From positions 1 to 29,171 of the IMG/VR virus record IMGVR_UViG_3300030329_001987: a stretch of DNA of 29,171 nucleotides. The stretch is one strand, 5' to 3'. The notes beneath the pieces were generated by a model. It searched no databases. It was given only the letters and a program-made list of their open reading frames with translations, and was not told where the DNA came from. The DNA is from a virus. Below, one piece after another: positions 19,686 to 26,942 of the stretch. Each line of letters starts with the position of its first letter. Positions within the stretch are counted from its first letter, which is position 1. A program made the position numbers and the translations under genes.

Positions 19686-22030
19686 TGGCTACTGACGCTA
19701 AAGCCCGTCTTAAAGAAATAATTGACTCTTATCTTGAAAGAGATGGAGGAACTGGAATTGATACTGGAATTGTAGCTTCTCATTTAGCTCAAATGAGGCT
19801 TTTTGGTATTCGTCAAGGAGTTGAATTTTTTCCTGCTCAAGATAACTTTGGTAATCAAAGAAAAGATTTTATAGATCGAGTAATTAAATATAATCAGCTT
19901 GAGTCTCGATTAGACTCAATTTGGGATTACTATCTATGTGATGGGCAAGGATTGTTTTATATTCGTCCTACAAATACAAATTATCGTTTATATTTTTTCC
20001 GTAAACATGAATATAGAACTTATTACAATTTAGATGGAGAATTAGATGAAGTAGTAATTATCTATAGTTATAAAGTTAAAAAAGGTCTAGGTGGAGAACA
20101 ACCTATAGCAGATGCTTCTTTAACAGGACAAGACCCAACTCAAAAACAAGGTAGAAAACGATATATAAGACTTTCAATTAAAAGGAAAGAAATTACAGAA
20201 ACACATGCAGAACATGAAATAACTTTTGATGCTCCTTATCCTTCTGCTCCAGGTAAAACTAAAGAACTTAAAAATACATTAGGTTTTATTCCTTGTGTAG
20301 AAATTTTTAATAACCCAAAAGGCTTTTCACACGAGGGTTCTGGAGAGTTTGATGCTTTAGCAAATCATATTTGTACGCATGATGAAATGATGCAAACCAT
20401 GAGAAAGAATGTCACTTTCTTTGGTAATCCAACATTACTTTCCTCTAGACCAAAAACAGATCTTGTTGAATCAGGTGGAGAAGCTAGTGTGCAGCGTCCA
20501 TCAATTGCAGCCAACTCAGGTTTTGTTGGATTAGGACCCTTAAGTTCTTCTCGTTATAAATCTGATCCCGTTTCCCGTGGTGTTGATGGACAAATAAGAG
20601 TACCGAGAGTTATAGCAAATTTAGAACCTAATGATCGTGTGGGATACATCGTTCCTGATGCGATTACTGGAGATCAAAATTCTTTCTCTAGACAGTATCG
20701 AGAAGAGATTCGTACTGCTTTAGGTGGTGTTGATGAACTCTCAATTTCAGCAGGAGTAACAGCTACAGAATATAAATCATTATTTGGACGTGTTGCAGCT
20801 ACATCTAAAAAGAAAGCAAAAGCTATTTATGACTTTGGTTTATCTCGTTGTTTAGAGTTAATTATTTTCCAAGAAGAAAATATGTTTAAAGAGAGTTTAG
20901 CTGCTGCTGCAGGATTAGAAAAACCTCTTGAATTACCTGATAATGCTAGTGAAGAAGATACAGCTTTATATGAAGAAGCGAAAGGAATGTATGATACTCA
21001 ATTAAAACAAATTATAAAAGCTTGTTTACATACACAACAGATACCACCAGGGGTTACAGGATTAATTCCTGATGGAGATGTCACTATTCAGTGGCGATGG
21101 ATGGGACCAGTCTATGAGGACTCAACTCAAGATACTTTGAACAACTCAATTGTTGTAAGAAATTTACAAGAATTAGGGGTAGATAGCATAGAAGCACTGA
21201 AATATCTCTTTCCGTCCAAGACGGATGAAGAAAGAGCAGCAATGCTTTCGGGTTTCCCATTCAGGATGGTGAACGAATTACAGAGTGCATACTCTCAATT
21301 CGCAAAGTTAGTGGGGGGAATGATGCAGACTCCTCACCCACAATCACCCGACTTACCTATGGCAGCAGATCCCCGTCTCGATCTGACACCATATCTGTAT
21401 CGAACATTAGAGGCACTTCAAAAGGAGATGAGTTATGCAGGACGCTACCGTCCAATCGACCCCACCGACGAGCCAAGCACCAGCAGCCGTCGCTCCGAAC
21501 AGCTACGTGGCGGCAGCTCCAGCAGCTCCACAGGCGGTTCAGGCAGCACCAACACCGTATCAAGTGGGTACCAGCTTCCCACAGGCGGTACCTCAGGCAG
21601 CCCCCAGCTACCAATCAAGCCCTACTCAATACGCCCCCCAATCCCCGACGACCTCGGAGCCGCAGTCGAATCCTTGGGAATCGGCGTTCAACAAGGTAGT
21701 AGGAGTACTGAGCGCACCAGTGCAATCCCCGTTCCAGGGTCAACAATCGCAGACAGCGACACCACAGTATACCCAGGCAAACTACGGACAACCCAGTCCC
21801 CAAGCTATGCCTCAATCGGCTCCGCAGATCTCGCCTCCCAGCCAGATCTCATCGCCCAACTCTTCCCAAACATCATCGAATCTCTCCTCGCAGGAGCTAG
21901 ATCAGATTCAGGCAGTGGTAGGGATGAGCAACGAAAGCCGTCAAGTGATGGACGCATTCGGGATCGAGGCTCCAGCAGTACTAAACCAGTACGCAGTAAA
22001 CCTCGAAGGGATGCTAGACAACGCAGTTGA
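19685..22030 (+). CDS. Portal protein with long overprinted C-terminal extension (781 aa)
   Basis: The dodecameric head-tail connector through which DNA enters. Identity rests on size, position between terminase and scaffold/MCP, and portal-like composition: VEFFPAQDNFGNQRKDFIDR, LESRLDSIWDYYLCDGQGLF and a clip/wing-type region with many aromatic residues. The first 581 codons are a usual portal length. The last 200 residues (Ser/Gly/Arg-rich, such as GGSSSSSTGGSGSTN and KPVRSKPRRDARQRS) are encoded by the same bases as the scaffold start. The frame has no stop before 22030, so this tail must be made whenever the portal is translated to the end. Confidence 0.8.
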   Translation: MATDAKARLKEIIDSYLERDGGTGIDTGIVASHLAQMRLFGIRQGVEFFPAQDNFGNQRKDFIDRVIKYNQLESRLDSIWDYYLCDGQGLFYIRPTNTNYRLYFFRKHEYRTYYNLDGELDEVVIIYSYKVKKGLGGEQPIADASLTGQDPTQKQGRKRYIRLSIKRKEITETHAEHEITFDAPYPSAPGKTKELKNTLGFIPCVEIFNNPKGFSHEGSGEFDALANHICTHDEMMQTMRKNVTFFGNPTLLSSRPKTDLVESGGEASVQRPSIAANSGFVGLGPLSSSRYKSDPVSRGVDGQIRVPRVIANLEPNDRVGYIVPDAITGDQNSFSRQYREEIRTALGGVDELSISAGVTATEYKSLFGRVAATSKKKAKAIYDFGLSRCLELIIFQEENMFKESLAAAAGLEKPLELPDNASEEDTALYEEAKGMYDTQLKQIIKACLHTQQIPPGVTGLIPDGDVTIQWRWMGPVYEDSTQDTLNNSIVVRNLQELGVDSIEALKYLFPSKTDEERAAMLSGFPFRMVNELQSAYSQFAKLVGGMMQTPHPQSPDLPMAADPRLDLTPYLYRTLEALQKEMSYAGRYRPIDPTDEPSTSSRRSEQLRGGSSSSSTGGSGSTNTVSSGYQLPTGGTSGSPQLPIKPYSIRPPIPDDLGAAVESLGIGVQQGSRSTERTSAIPVPGSTIADSDTTVYPGKLRTTQSPSYASIGSADLASQPDLIAQLFPNIIESLLAGARSDSGSGRDEQRKPSSDGRIRDRGSSSTKPVRSKPRRDARQRS
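21435..22030 (+). other. 596-base dual-coding overlap (portal and scaffold)
   Basis: The same strand is open in two frames (+1 apart) for 596 bases. G and C, especially at third positions, are much commoner here than in neighbouring genes. The change begins near 21170-21300, before the overlap, and ends abruptly at about 22030, the portal stop. Either dual coding has shaped the composition, or a GC-rich segment was acquired by recombination. Confidence 0.7.
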
Positions 22031-22433
22031 ATGGGGTAATAAAGCAGCAGATACTATAAAAGGATATGCAAAGTTTTCTGTAAATGAGCATCAAGAGAAT
22101 TTAGCTTATAACGAAATTCTTACAAACCCTGATGTTCTTAGTGATTACACATTGAAGTTCTTCGGTCCAGAAGGTCCTCATCCTGTGTATGAAAACGAGC
22201 AACAATTAGAGACAAGAGGATACCCAACAGCACCTGCTACTCAAGGTGCAAATGCGTTGGCACAGCCTGGTCAAAATTTCCCAGCACCTCCTGCAGCTGC
22301 TCCACCACAACAGCCAGAAAATTTCTGGGGAAGTTTTAATGAGCAAATGGCTCGTGACCCTCAGAATGCTTGGAAAGTATTAAACCAAGCACAGCCACAA
22401 ACAGTACAAAATAAATTGTTTGTAATGGAGTAA
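21435..22433 (+). CDS. Probable capsid scaffold protein, starting inside the portal gene (332 aa)
   Basis: A 332-residue protein just before the MCP, as expected for a scaffold. The ATG at 21435 has AAAGGAG (21421-21427) seven bases upstream. Residues 1-150 are Pro/Ala/Gln/Ser-rich (APAAVAPNSYVAAAPAAPQA) and overlap the portal. Residues 150-250 are helical (SSQELDQIQAVVGMSNESRQ; YAVNLEGMLDNAVEWGNKAA). The end is again Pro/Ala/Gln-rich (FPAPPAAAPPQQPENFWG) and lies outside the overlap. Matching composition of both ends supports the early start; Met164 (21924) is the main alternative and would leave a 107-base overlap. Confidence 0.72.
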   Translation: MQDATVQSTPPTSQAPAAVAPNSYVAAAPAAPQAVQAAPTPYQVGTSFPQAVPQAAPSYQSSPTQYAPQSPTTSEPQSNPWESAFNKVVGVLSAPVQSPFQGQQSQTATPQYTQANYGQPSPQAMPQSAPQISPPSQISSPNSSQTSSNLSSQELDQIQAVVGMSNESRQVMDAFGIEAPAVLNQYAVNLEGMLDNAVEWGNKAADTIKGYAKFSVNEHQENLAYNEILTNPDVLSDYTLKFFGPEGPHPVYENEQQLETRGYPTAPATQGANALAQPGQNFPAPPAAAPPQQPENFWGSFNEQMARDPQNAWKVLNQAQPQTVQNKLFVME

Positions 22434-22434
22434 T

Positions 22435-22484
22435 ACTTATTAACTACTAGTACTAATTAAGGTGCTAGTAGTTTACTAATAAGT
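22435..22484 (+). promoter_or_regulatory. Long bipartite hairpin between scaffold and MCP
   Basis: ACTTATTA (22435-22442) pairs with TAATAAGT (22477-22484), and the directly following ACTACTAG (22443-22450) pairs with CTAGTAGT (22465-22472). That makes sixteen pairs interrupted only by a four-base bulge (22473-22476). It starts two bases after the scaffold stop. No U-run follows, so it may be an RNase-processing or 3'-stability element that uncouples MCP from the portal/scaffold message. Confidence 0.55.
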
Positions 22485-22530
22485 AATAAATTACTCACTG
22501 TTAAAATACTAAGTTAGATAAGGCATGCTC

Positions 22531-22570
22531 ATGTCTGACTCTTTCGCCCGTTAATTAAAACTTCAGACAT
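22531..22570 (+). promoter_or_regulatory. Hairpin abutting the MCP ribosome binding site
   Basis: ATGTCTGA (22531-22538) and TCAGACAT (22563-22570) are perfect complements. The stem ends one base before the strong Shine-Dalgarno sequence GGAGG (22572-22576) that serves the GTG at 22588. Placed this way it keeps the ribosome site open and could protect the 5' end of a processed MCP mRNA. Confidence 0.5.
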
Positions 22571-22587
22571 TGGAGGTATAAAACCAA

Positions 22588-23742
22588 GTGTTTATTGATA
22601 ATGATTTCCCCAAAATTTTAGGGGCCGAGCTTTACAGACCTCATCCTGGTTATATCGCAGAGATGGCAGTCGAACCAGTAGTGGTACACGACTTCACTCG
22701 CCAGCCTGGACAAACTGTTCAGCTAGATCGTTACAAGTTCTGGGGTGCTCCTGGTACAAAGGACAGCCGTGAGCGTGTAGCTGATCAAACTATTGGTACT
22801 GCTAATAGCCGTAATATCACAAAGGAAAAGGTACTTGTTGTACTTAAAGAGTACACAGGTCCTGCAGATCCTGGTGATACTACTCAAGCAAGTACTTTTA
22901 AAATTGCAAGAGAAACTCTTGTAACAGCTCAACGTCTACTACTTGACACAGGGAACCTTAATATGTTCCATCAGTCAATAGGTAGTTTGACCCTTTTGGA
23001 TGACTACAGACGTTGGAGAGACAGAGTATTCATTGATGAACTAGCTAAAGCAGAAGCCAATGGTGCTGCTTCTACTAGCCAAGGTGGATATTATTTCGCA
23101 GATGGAAAGACTAAGGATGCTTCTGGACGTATTTCTTATTCTGCTACTGAAATTACAAATACTAAGCAACAATTCTCAGTTAAAACTGACTTGCTAAGTG
23201 TTGTTAAGGATTTACGTAAGCGTAACGTTCCTACATATGCAGACGGTCTATATCGTTGCATTTGTGATCCAACATTCATGATGCACTTACGTCGTGACTC
23301 TGACTTCAGAGAAATCGCACGTTATGCAGGTGCTCCTGGACAAGGCATGTATATGGGCAACCCTATGGTTCCTAACAATGCAAGCTTCTATCAAGGACCT
23401 CAAGCTGGACAAGCTTTCTTCCTTGCTGGTGAGCCTGTAATGCCAACAGGTGTACAGTTTGAAGGTGTCAAGTTCTTCGAGTCTACAAACTTCCCAACTA
23501 AGAGTATCACTTCCTCCTATAACGCTGGTGGTGCATATGCTTCAAGAGAAGTTGCTCAAGGATACTTCTTCGGACCTCAAGCAATTGGTGTTGGAATTGG
23601 TGGACCTAATGCACAAGTTCTTATTAATAATAATGATGACTTTAGCAGATTTATAATACTGATTTGGCAGTTGTACGCTGGGTTTGAGATCCTTAATAAA
23701 GATTTCGTAACTACAGGATTTAGCTTCGTTCCTGACGCTTAA
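22588..23742 (+). CDS. Major capsid protein (384 aa)
   Basis: Main shell protein of the head. It is called from its position after the scaffold, length (384), strong GGAGGT Shine-Dalgarno sequence and codon use biased to TTC, TAC, CGT and AAG compared with neighbours, as expected for the most abundant phage protein. The sequence has a short N-arm (FIDNDFPKILGAELYRPHPG), an extended-loop region (VQLDRYKFWGAPGTKDSRER), long helices (LLSVVKDLRKRNVPTYADGL) and RCICDPTFMMHLRRDSDFRE, a typical capsid 'SP..M..L....F' segment. Translation begins at GTG. HK97 fold is inferred. Confidence 0.83.
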   Translation: MFIDNDFPKILGAELYRPHPGYIAEMAVEPVVVHDFTRQPGQTVQLDRYKFWGAPGTKDSRERVADQTIGTANSRNITKEKVLVVLKEYTGPADPGDTTQASTFKIARETLVTAQRLLLDTGNLNMFHQSIGSLTLLDDYRRWRDRVFIDELAKAEANGAASTSQGGYYFADGKTKDASGRISYSATEITNTKQQFSVKTDLLSVVKDLRKRNVPTYADGLYRCICDPTFMMHLRRDSDFREIARYAGAPGQGMYMGNPMVPNNASFYQGPQAGQAFFLAGEPVMPTGVQFEGVKFFESTNFPTKSITSSYNAGGAYASREVAQGYFFGPQAIGVGIGGPNAQVLINNNDDFSRFIILIWQLYAGFEILNKDFVTTGFSFVPDA

Positions 23743-23788
23743 ATTCACTGCTTATTTGATAATTAACGATACAATTTTGGAGAAATAA

Positions 23789-24607
23789 ATGGCTTATTTG
23801 TCTTCTAAAAAAATCTTTCCAGGAAACTGGGCAGAGCCTCTAAACGGTTGGTATAAAAATATTGATACAACTGATAACAGCACAAACGATTCATCTGCTG
23901 GTGGTCCTACTGCTGTTCTAGCTGTACCAGGATGGAAGTATTTCCAACAACGTGGTTATGCTGAAGTAACTGGTAAAGTCGGTGCTAAATGGAACGCTTC
24001 TGACGTTATCGTCCCTTCTCCTTATAGAAATGACGATACACGTACAGATATTACAGGTATGGTTGTAGGAGGTTCTGCTTCTAATCCTGCTTATGTATAT
24101 CGTGCTGCTGCTTCCGTAGCATCTGGTTGGGATGATGGACGTGTTGCATCTGGTGTTTATACAGATACTGGAAACGTTATTTCTTTCGGACGTAGCAACG
24201 GTGGAAACCCAACAAACAATACAGTAGTTGCTGAAGCTTGTGCTCAAGCAAACATTGCTTCTACTGTGGATGGAACAACTGATGGTGGCTCAAATGCTAT
24301 CTTCTTTGCAGGTGGTTCATCTAACGTAAGTACAGCTCCTATTTACTATGCAAGTGGTACAGCAACAGGTGGTGCTCTAGAAGATTCAACTTCTCACTAT
24401 CAAGTAGCTGCTGATACAACTTGGAAAGTATTCACCAAAGATGGTGCTAATGCTACTTCAGCTGTAGACGGAGTTTACATCTCTGATGCAGATGCAGATG
24501 CTGGTAAGAAAGGATACATTGTTGTTGAAGTTTGCTACCTTCAGCAAGATGATGCTCCTGGTTATGCTGATATTGAGCAGTACTTAGCTAACCGTACTGT
24601 TTCTTAA
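23789..24607 (+). CDS. Abundant capsid decoration-type protein (272 aa)
   Basis: A 272-residue protein rich in Gly, Ala, Ser, Thr, Asn and Asp, directly after the MCP, with GGAG before its ATG and the same favoured codons. WAEPLNGWYKNIDTTDNSTN and WKYFQQRGYAEVTGKVGAKW open the protein. A long beta-rich, Asn/Thr/Gly region (GRSNGGNPTNNTVVAEACAQ; DGVYISDADADAGKKGYIVV) follows. No enzyme motif. The most economical reading is a capsid decoration, stabilising or head-fibre protein, made in large amounts. A hairpin directly after it separates it from the next gene. Confidence 0.6.
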   Translation: MAYLSSKKIFPGNWAEPLNGWYKNIDTTDNSTNDSSAGGPTAVLAVPGWKYFQQRGYAEVTGKVGAKWNASDVIVPSPYRNDDTRTDITGMVVGGSASNPAYVYRAAASVASGWDDGRVASGVYTDTGNVISFGRSNGGNPTNNTVVAEACAQANIASTVDGTTDGGSNAIFFAGGSSNVSTAPIYYASGTATGGALEDSTSHYQVAADTTWKVFTKDGANATSAVDGVYISDADADAGKKGYIVVEVCYLQQDDAPGYADIEQYLANRTVS

Positions 24608-24621
24608 TTTTTGAGTTAAAC

Positions 24622-24650
24622 TAGGATCAGAAAGTAAAATTCTGGTCCTA
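24622..24650 (+). terminator. Eleven-pair hairpin ending at the next start codon
   Basis: TAGGATCAGAA (24622-24632) pairs with TTCTGGTCCTA (24640-24650): eleven pairs including one G-T, with a seven-base loop. The stem ends at the base before the ATG at 24651, so it would cover that gene's ribosome site. CTTTTT lies a few bases on, so it could also attenuate transcription after the capsid pair. No Shine-Dalgarno sequence is visible for the next gene. Confidence 0.55.
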
Positions 24651-25067
24651 ATGACAACTCTTTTTAAACATAAGAAAACGGGTGCAAGAGTTAAAGTTAT
24701 AAGTGAATTAGACAATGGCGACTGTTTTATGGTAGAAGACCAGGACAGTCGCATTTTTTATGCACAAAAAAATGAATTAGAAACTGATCCTGAAGGAACT
24801 AAGAAAGTAAAAACATTACAAATAAAAGATAAGGCTGCTAAAGAGGAACCTCGTGATTTTCCTCCTGATATGAGATTAAATATTAATGGAGCTACAGCAC
24901 AAATGATTGCTGATCATATTAAAGGAATTGGTCTTAAAACTGCTCGTGAAATTAAAGATCTTCAAATGTCATTATCAGGTGAAAAGTTTGCAAATTTAGA
25001 ACAATTAAGACAAATAAAAAGAGTTGATTGGGATTCTGTTATTGCAGCTGATTTGATAAGAGTATAA
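24651..25067 (+). CDS. Helix-hairpin-helix protein (138 aa)
   Basis: A 138-residue protein. The first 45 residues are a small beta domain (FKHKKTGARVKVISELDNGD). After a charged linker, residues 76-135 form a ComEA-type helix-hairpin-helix: LNINGATAQMIADHIKGIGL, KTAREI, then FANLEQLRQIKRVDWD. GIGxKTA is the DNA-phosphate-binding hairpin. HhH domains bind DNA without sequence preference. In the head/connector region it may contact packaged DNA ends or act as an adaptor. The hairpin upstream implies low or regulated translation. Confidence 0.72.
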   Translation: MTTLFKHKKTGARVKVISELDNGDCFMVEDQDSRIFYAQKNELETDPEGTKKVKTLQIKDKAAKEEPRDFPPDMRLNINGATAQMIADHIKGIGLKTAREIKDLQMSLSGEKFANLEQLRQIKRVDWDSVIAADLIRV

Positions 25068-25089
25068 TATAAAAAGAGATTTTTTTATT

Positions 25090-25194
25090 ATGGCTCCTCA
25101 AGGTCCTGGAACATATGGTTCAAAAGTAGGTAGACCACCTAAAAAAGGAACTAAAAAAACAACTGCAAAGAAAGGAACAAAGAAAAGTTATTAG
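25090..25194 (+). CDS. Tiny basic protein, GPGTYGSKVGRPPKK type (34 aa)
   Basis: Only 34 residues: MAPQGPGTYGSKVGRPPKKG followed by a Lys/Thr/Gly tail. The GPGTYGSKxGRPPKK block is a pattern I know from tiny basic proteins near capsid genes of marine phages; GRPPKK resembles an AT-hook. It has a purine-rich AAAAAGAGAT before its ATG. It is probably a nucleic-acid-binding virion or assembly component; unproven. Confidence 0.65.
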   Translation: MAPQGPGTYGSKVGRPPKKGTKKTTAKKGTKKSY

Positions 25195-25229
25195 GATTAA
25201 AATAAAAGATAAGTTTAATGAGAAAATGA

Positions 25230-25691
25230 GTGCAATTATCTGACTTTGATAAAAGTAGGGTCAGGTATCACCTGGGCTATTTTACTGTTTCTGTTCCAGC
25301 TGGTGATTATGCCAGATTGGAAGAAGCAATGAATACTGTTCCAGATTCTTATTTTTATGACAAGATTGCTCTTCAAATTGGACGTTGTGATACCGCTGAA
25401 AAGAAAACTGAAGTAGCAACTTCTCCATCAACACGTTTAGAAAGTATTGCTGGTGACGTTGATAGAACAATTAGATCAAGTAATGCTAAAGAAGCCTTAA
25501 AAGTTTGGGATGATATTTATCTTTATGAAACAAATAGACTTGCTGCTATTTTGTATGTACCTAATTTTAAAGATCCAGAACAAGCAAGATATAGATACGA
25601 TAGATCTGGAGCAGAATTTATTCAATCATTACCAGGTCCAGCTGATACAGCAGTAGGATCTAGAATGGTATTAGCAGAAAGTTGGAGATAA
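25230..25691 (+). CDS. Probable head-tail connector-sized protein (153 aa)
   Basis: The GTG start at 25230 is needed because nearby ATG triplets are in frames that stop at once. It encodes 153 residues with LSDFDKSRVRYHLGYFTVSV, then a helical region (DSYFYDKIALQIGRCDTAEK; NAKEALKVWDDIYLYETNRL) and a C-terminal Tyr/Arg part. Size, helical content and place after the capsid genes suit a neck or adaptor protein. No direct family recognition. Confidence 0.6.
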   Translation: MQLSDFDKSRVRYHLGYFTVSVPAGDYARLEEAMNTVPDSYFYDKIALQIGRCDTAEKKTEVATSPSTRLESIAGDVDRTIRSSNAKEALKVWDDIYLYETNRLAAILYVPNFKDPEQARYRYDRSGAEFIQSLPGPADTAVGSRMVLAESWR

Positions 25692-25694
25692 ATC

Positions 25695-25976
25695 ATGGCT
25701 ACTTTTTCTAGTTATTTAGGTTCAGGTTGGTCCCCAGATGGTTTAACAGACGTTTTCAATGCAAAATTACCTGGAGATTATATACAAGCAGGTAGAGTTT
25801 ATAATCCAGGAGGAACATGGGCAATAAATAGAGGTTATGCTTCAAAATTTAAACGAGATCCAATTGATATGTTTGGTCAATTTATGTCAATGAGAAATAA
25901 TCCTGAAAAACTTATAGAAGATGAAATTAAAAAAGGTTCTCCTGATTTTGTTTTAACTAATATGAGATTTAAGTAA
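25695..25976 (+). CDS. Small structural-region protein (93 aa)
   Basis: A 93-residue protein, MATFSSYLGSGWSPDGLTDV onward, with a Gly/Tyr/Asn-rich first half (KLPGDYIQAGRVYNPGGTWA) and a charged second half (NNPEKLIEDEIKKGSPDFVL). Three bases separate it from the previous stop, and its TAA overlaps the next ATG. Role unknown; probably a connector or virion component by context. Confidence 0.55.
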   Translation: MATFSSYLGSGWSPDGLTDVFNAKLPGDYIQAGRVYNPGGTWAINRGYASKFKRDPIDMFGQFMSMRNNPEKLIEDEIKKGSPDFVLTNMRFK

Positions 25977-26110
25977 TGAAATTAGCAGGACAAGGAAAAT
26001 GGAATAATATCTTACATGATTCTTTAAGTAAAAAAGAACAAGAAGAAAACGATCATATTATTGAAGAAGGAAGAGACGCAGAAATACAATTTATAAGAAA
26101 ACATTTATAG
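25976..26110 (+). CDS. Tiny charged protein (44 aa)
   Basis: A 44-residue protein, MKLAGQGKWNNILHDSLSKK followed by EQEENDHIIEEGRDAEIQFI and RKHL. It starts in a TAATG overlap at 25976. Acidic and basic residues alternate in a helical pattern. Role unknown, but the coupling and continuous late-gene codon use support translation. Confidence 0.55.
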   Translation: MKLAGQGKWNNILHDSLSKKEQEENDHIIEEGRDAEIQFIRKHL

Positions 26111-26144
26111 AGCCTATAATTAAAGAAAATTAGTGTGAATAAAA

Positions 26145-26942
26145 GTGTCATCAACCTCTACTAATAAACAACCCCTATTAGTTGATCGTCCACTATTTGA
26201 CTCAGTTAGAGTAACGACTCAGACAGTTGGTCAAGAATCAAGTAATACTTTATTTGTTCAAGGTGGACAAGCTCCTTCCATCCTTGTTGATATGGATGCA
26301 GCTTTAAGTGAAGATAATAATAATGGAGGAGTAATTGATTCAATACAAATTACTAGAAATGATAAGTATAGAGGTAATGATTACGTATTAGATTCCACTA
26401 CATCAGGAACAGCTTCTTCTTTTGTTAGTGGACAAATTATTTATGCTAAAGATTCTCAACAATCTGCAGTTACAGCTGTTAAAAACGCAGGTAATAAATA
26501 TTATAAATTTATTGGATCAACTCCTGTAACAGGTTTAATTAGTGCTTTCGATTTTACTAATACAGCTACAACAACTGGATATACAGATTTAGGTCTTGTA
26601 CGTGGTAAACAACCTGAAGTAACTTTTGTTTTCTATCAAACAAGAGGAACTACAACACCTATTCCTGCATCTGGTGATTACAATATTCTTTTCTCAAAAA
26701 CAGTACCTGCTGAAACTACGGTTTGTGATTGTTCAGATGTAATGCCACATCTTGCTACTCCAGGCATTCATTCCTCATATGCTTCATCTACTGGAGATAC
26801 AAGAGCAGGATTACCTGTAAGAAATAGAGGTATTTATTTAGAACGTGGTGATCGTTTATATGTGGGTGTTTATGCAGAAGGAAATAATTCAGCTGGATAT
26901 GCTCCTGGTGCTAACGTAACTGCTCAAGGCGGCTTCTTCTAA
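26145..26942 (+). CDS. Beta-rich virion structural protein (265 aa)
   Basis: The GTG start at 26145 opens 265 residues rich in Thr, Ser, Gly and Asn: VRVTTQTVGQESSNTLFVQG, IDSIQITRNDKYRGNDYVLD, KQPEVTFVFYQTRGTTTPIP, and YLERGDRLYVGVYAEGNNSA near the end. The closing 'ERGDRLYVG' strand is common in phage beta-sandwich virion proteins that cap or decorate the capsid or tail. No enzyme motif. It is coupled to the next gene by TAATG. Confidence 0.6.
   Translation: MSSTSTNKQPLLVDRPLFDSVRVTTQTVGQESSNTLFVQGGQAPSILVDMDAALSEDNNNGGVIDSIQITRNDKYRGNDYVLDSTTSGTASSFVSGQIIYAKDSQQSAVTAVKNAGNKYYKFIGSTPVTGLISAFDFTNTATTTGYTDLGLVRGKQPEVTFVFYQTRGTTTPIPASGDYNILFSKTVPAETTVCDCSDVMPHLATPGIHSSYASSTGDTRAGLPVRNRGIYLERGDRLYVGVYAEGNNSAGYAPGANVTAQGGFF

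Noticed and set aside
21357-21815. Two long minus-strand frames opposite the portal/scaffold overlap
   Set aside because: They arise because the GC-rich patch lacks stop triplets; the products are Cys/Trp/Arg-rich without ribosome sites and run against the whole operon.
23918-24247. 109-codon minus-strand frame opposite the decoration-type gene
   Set aside because: Ser/Thr/Ile/Arg-rich antisense translation of a Gly/Ala-rich coding strand; no start signals.
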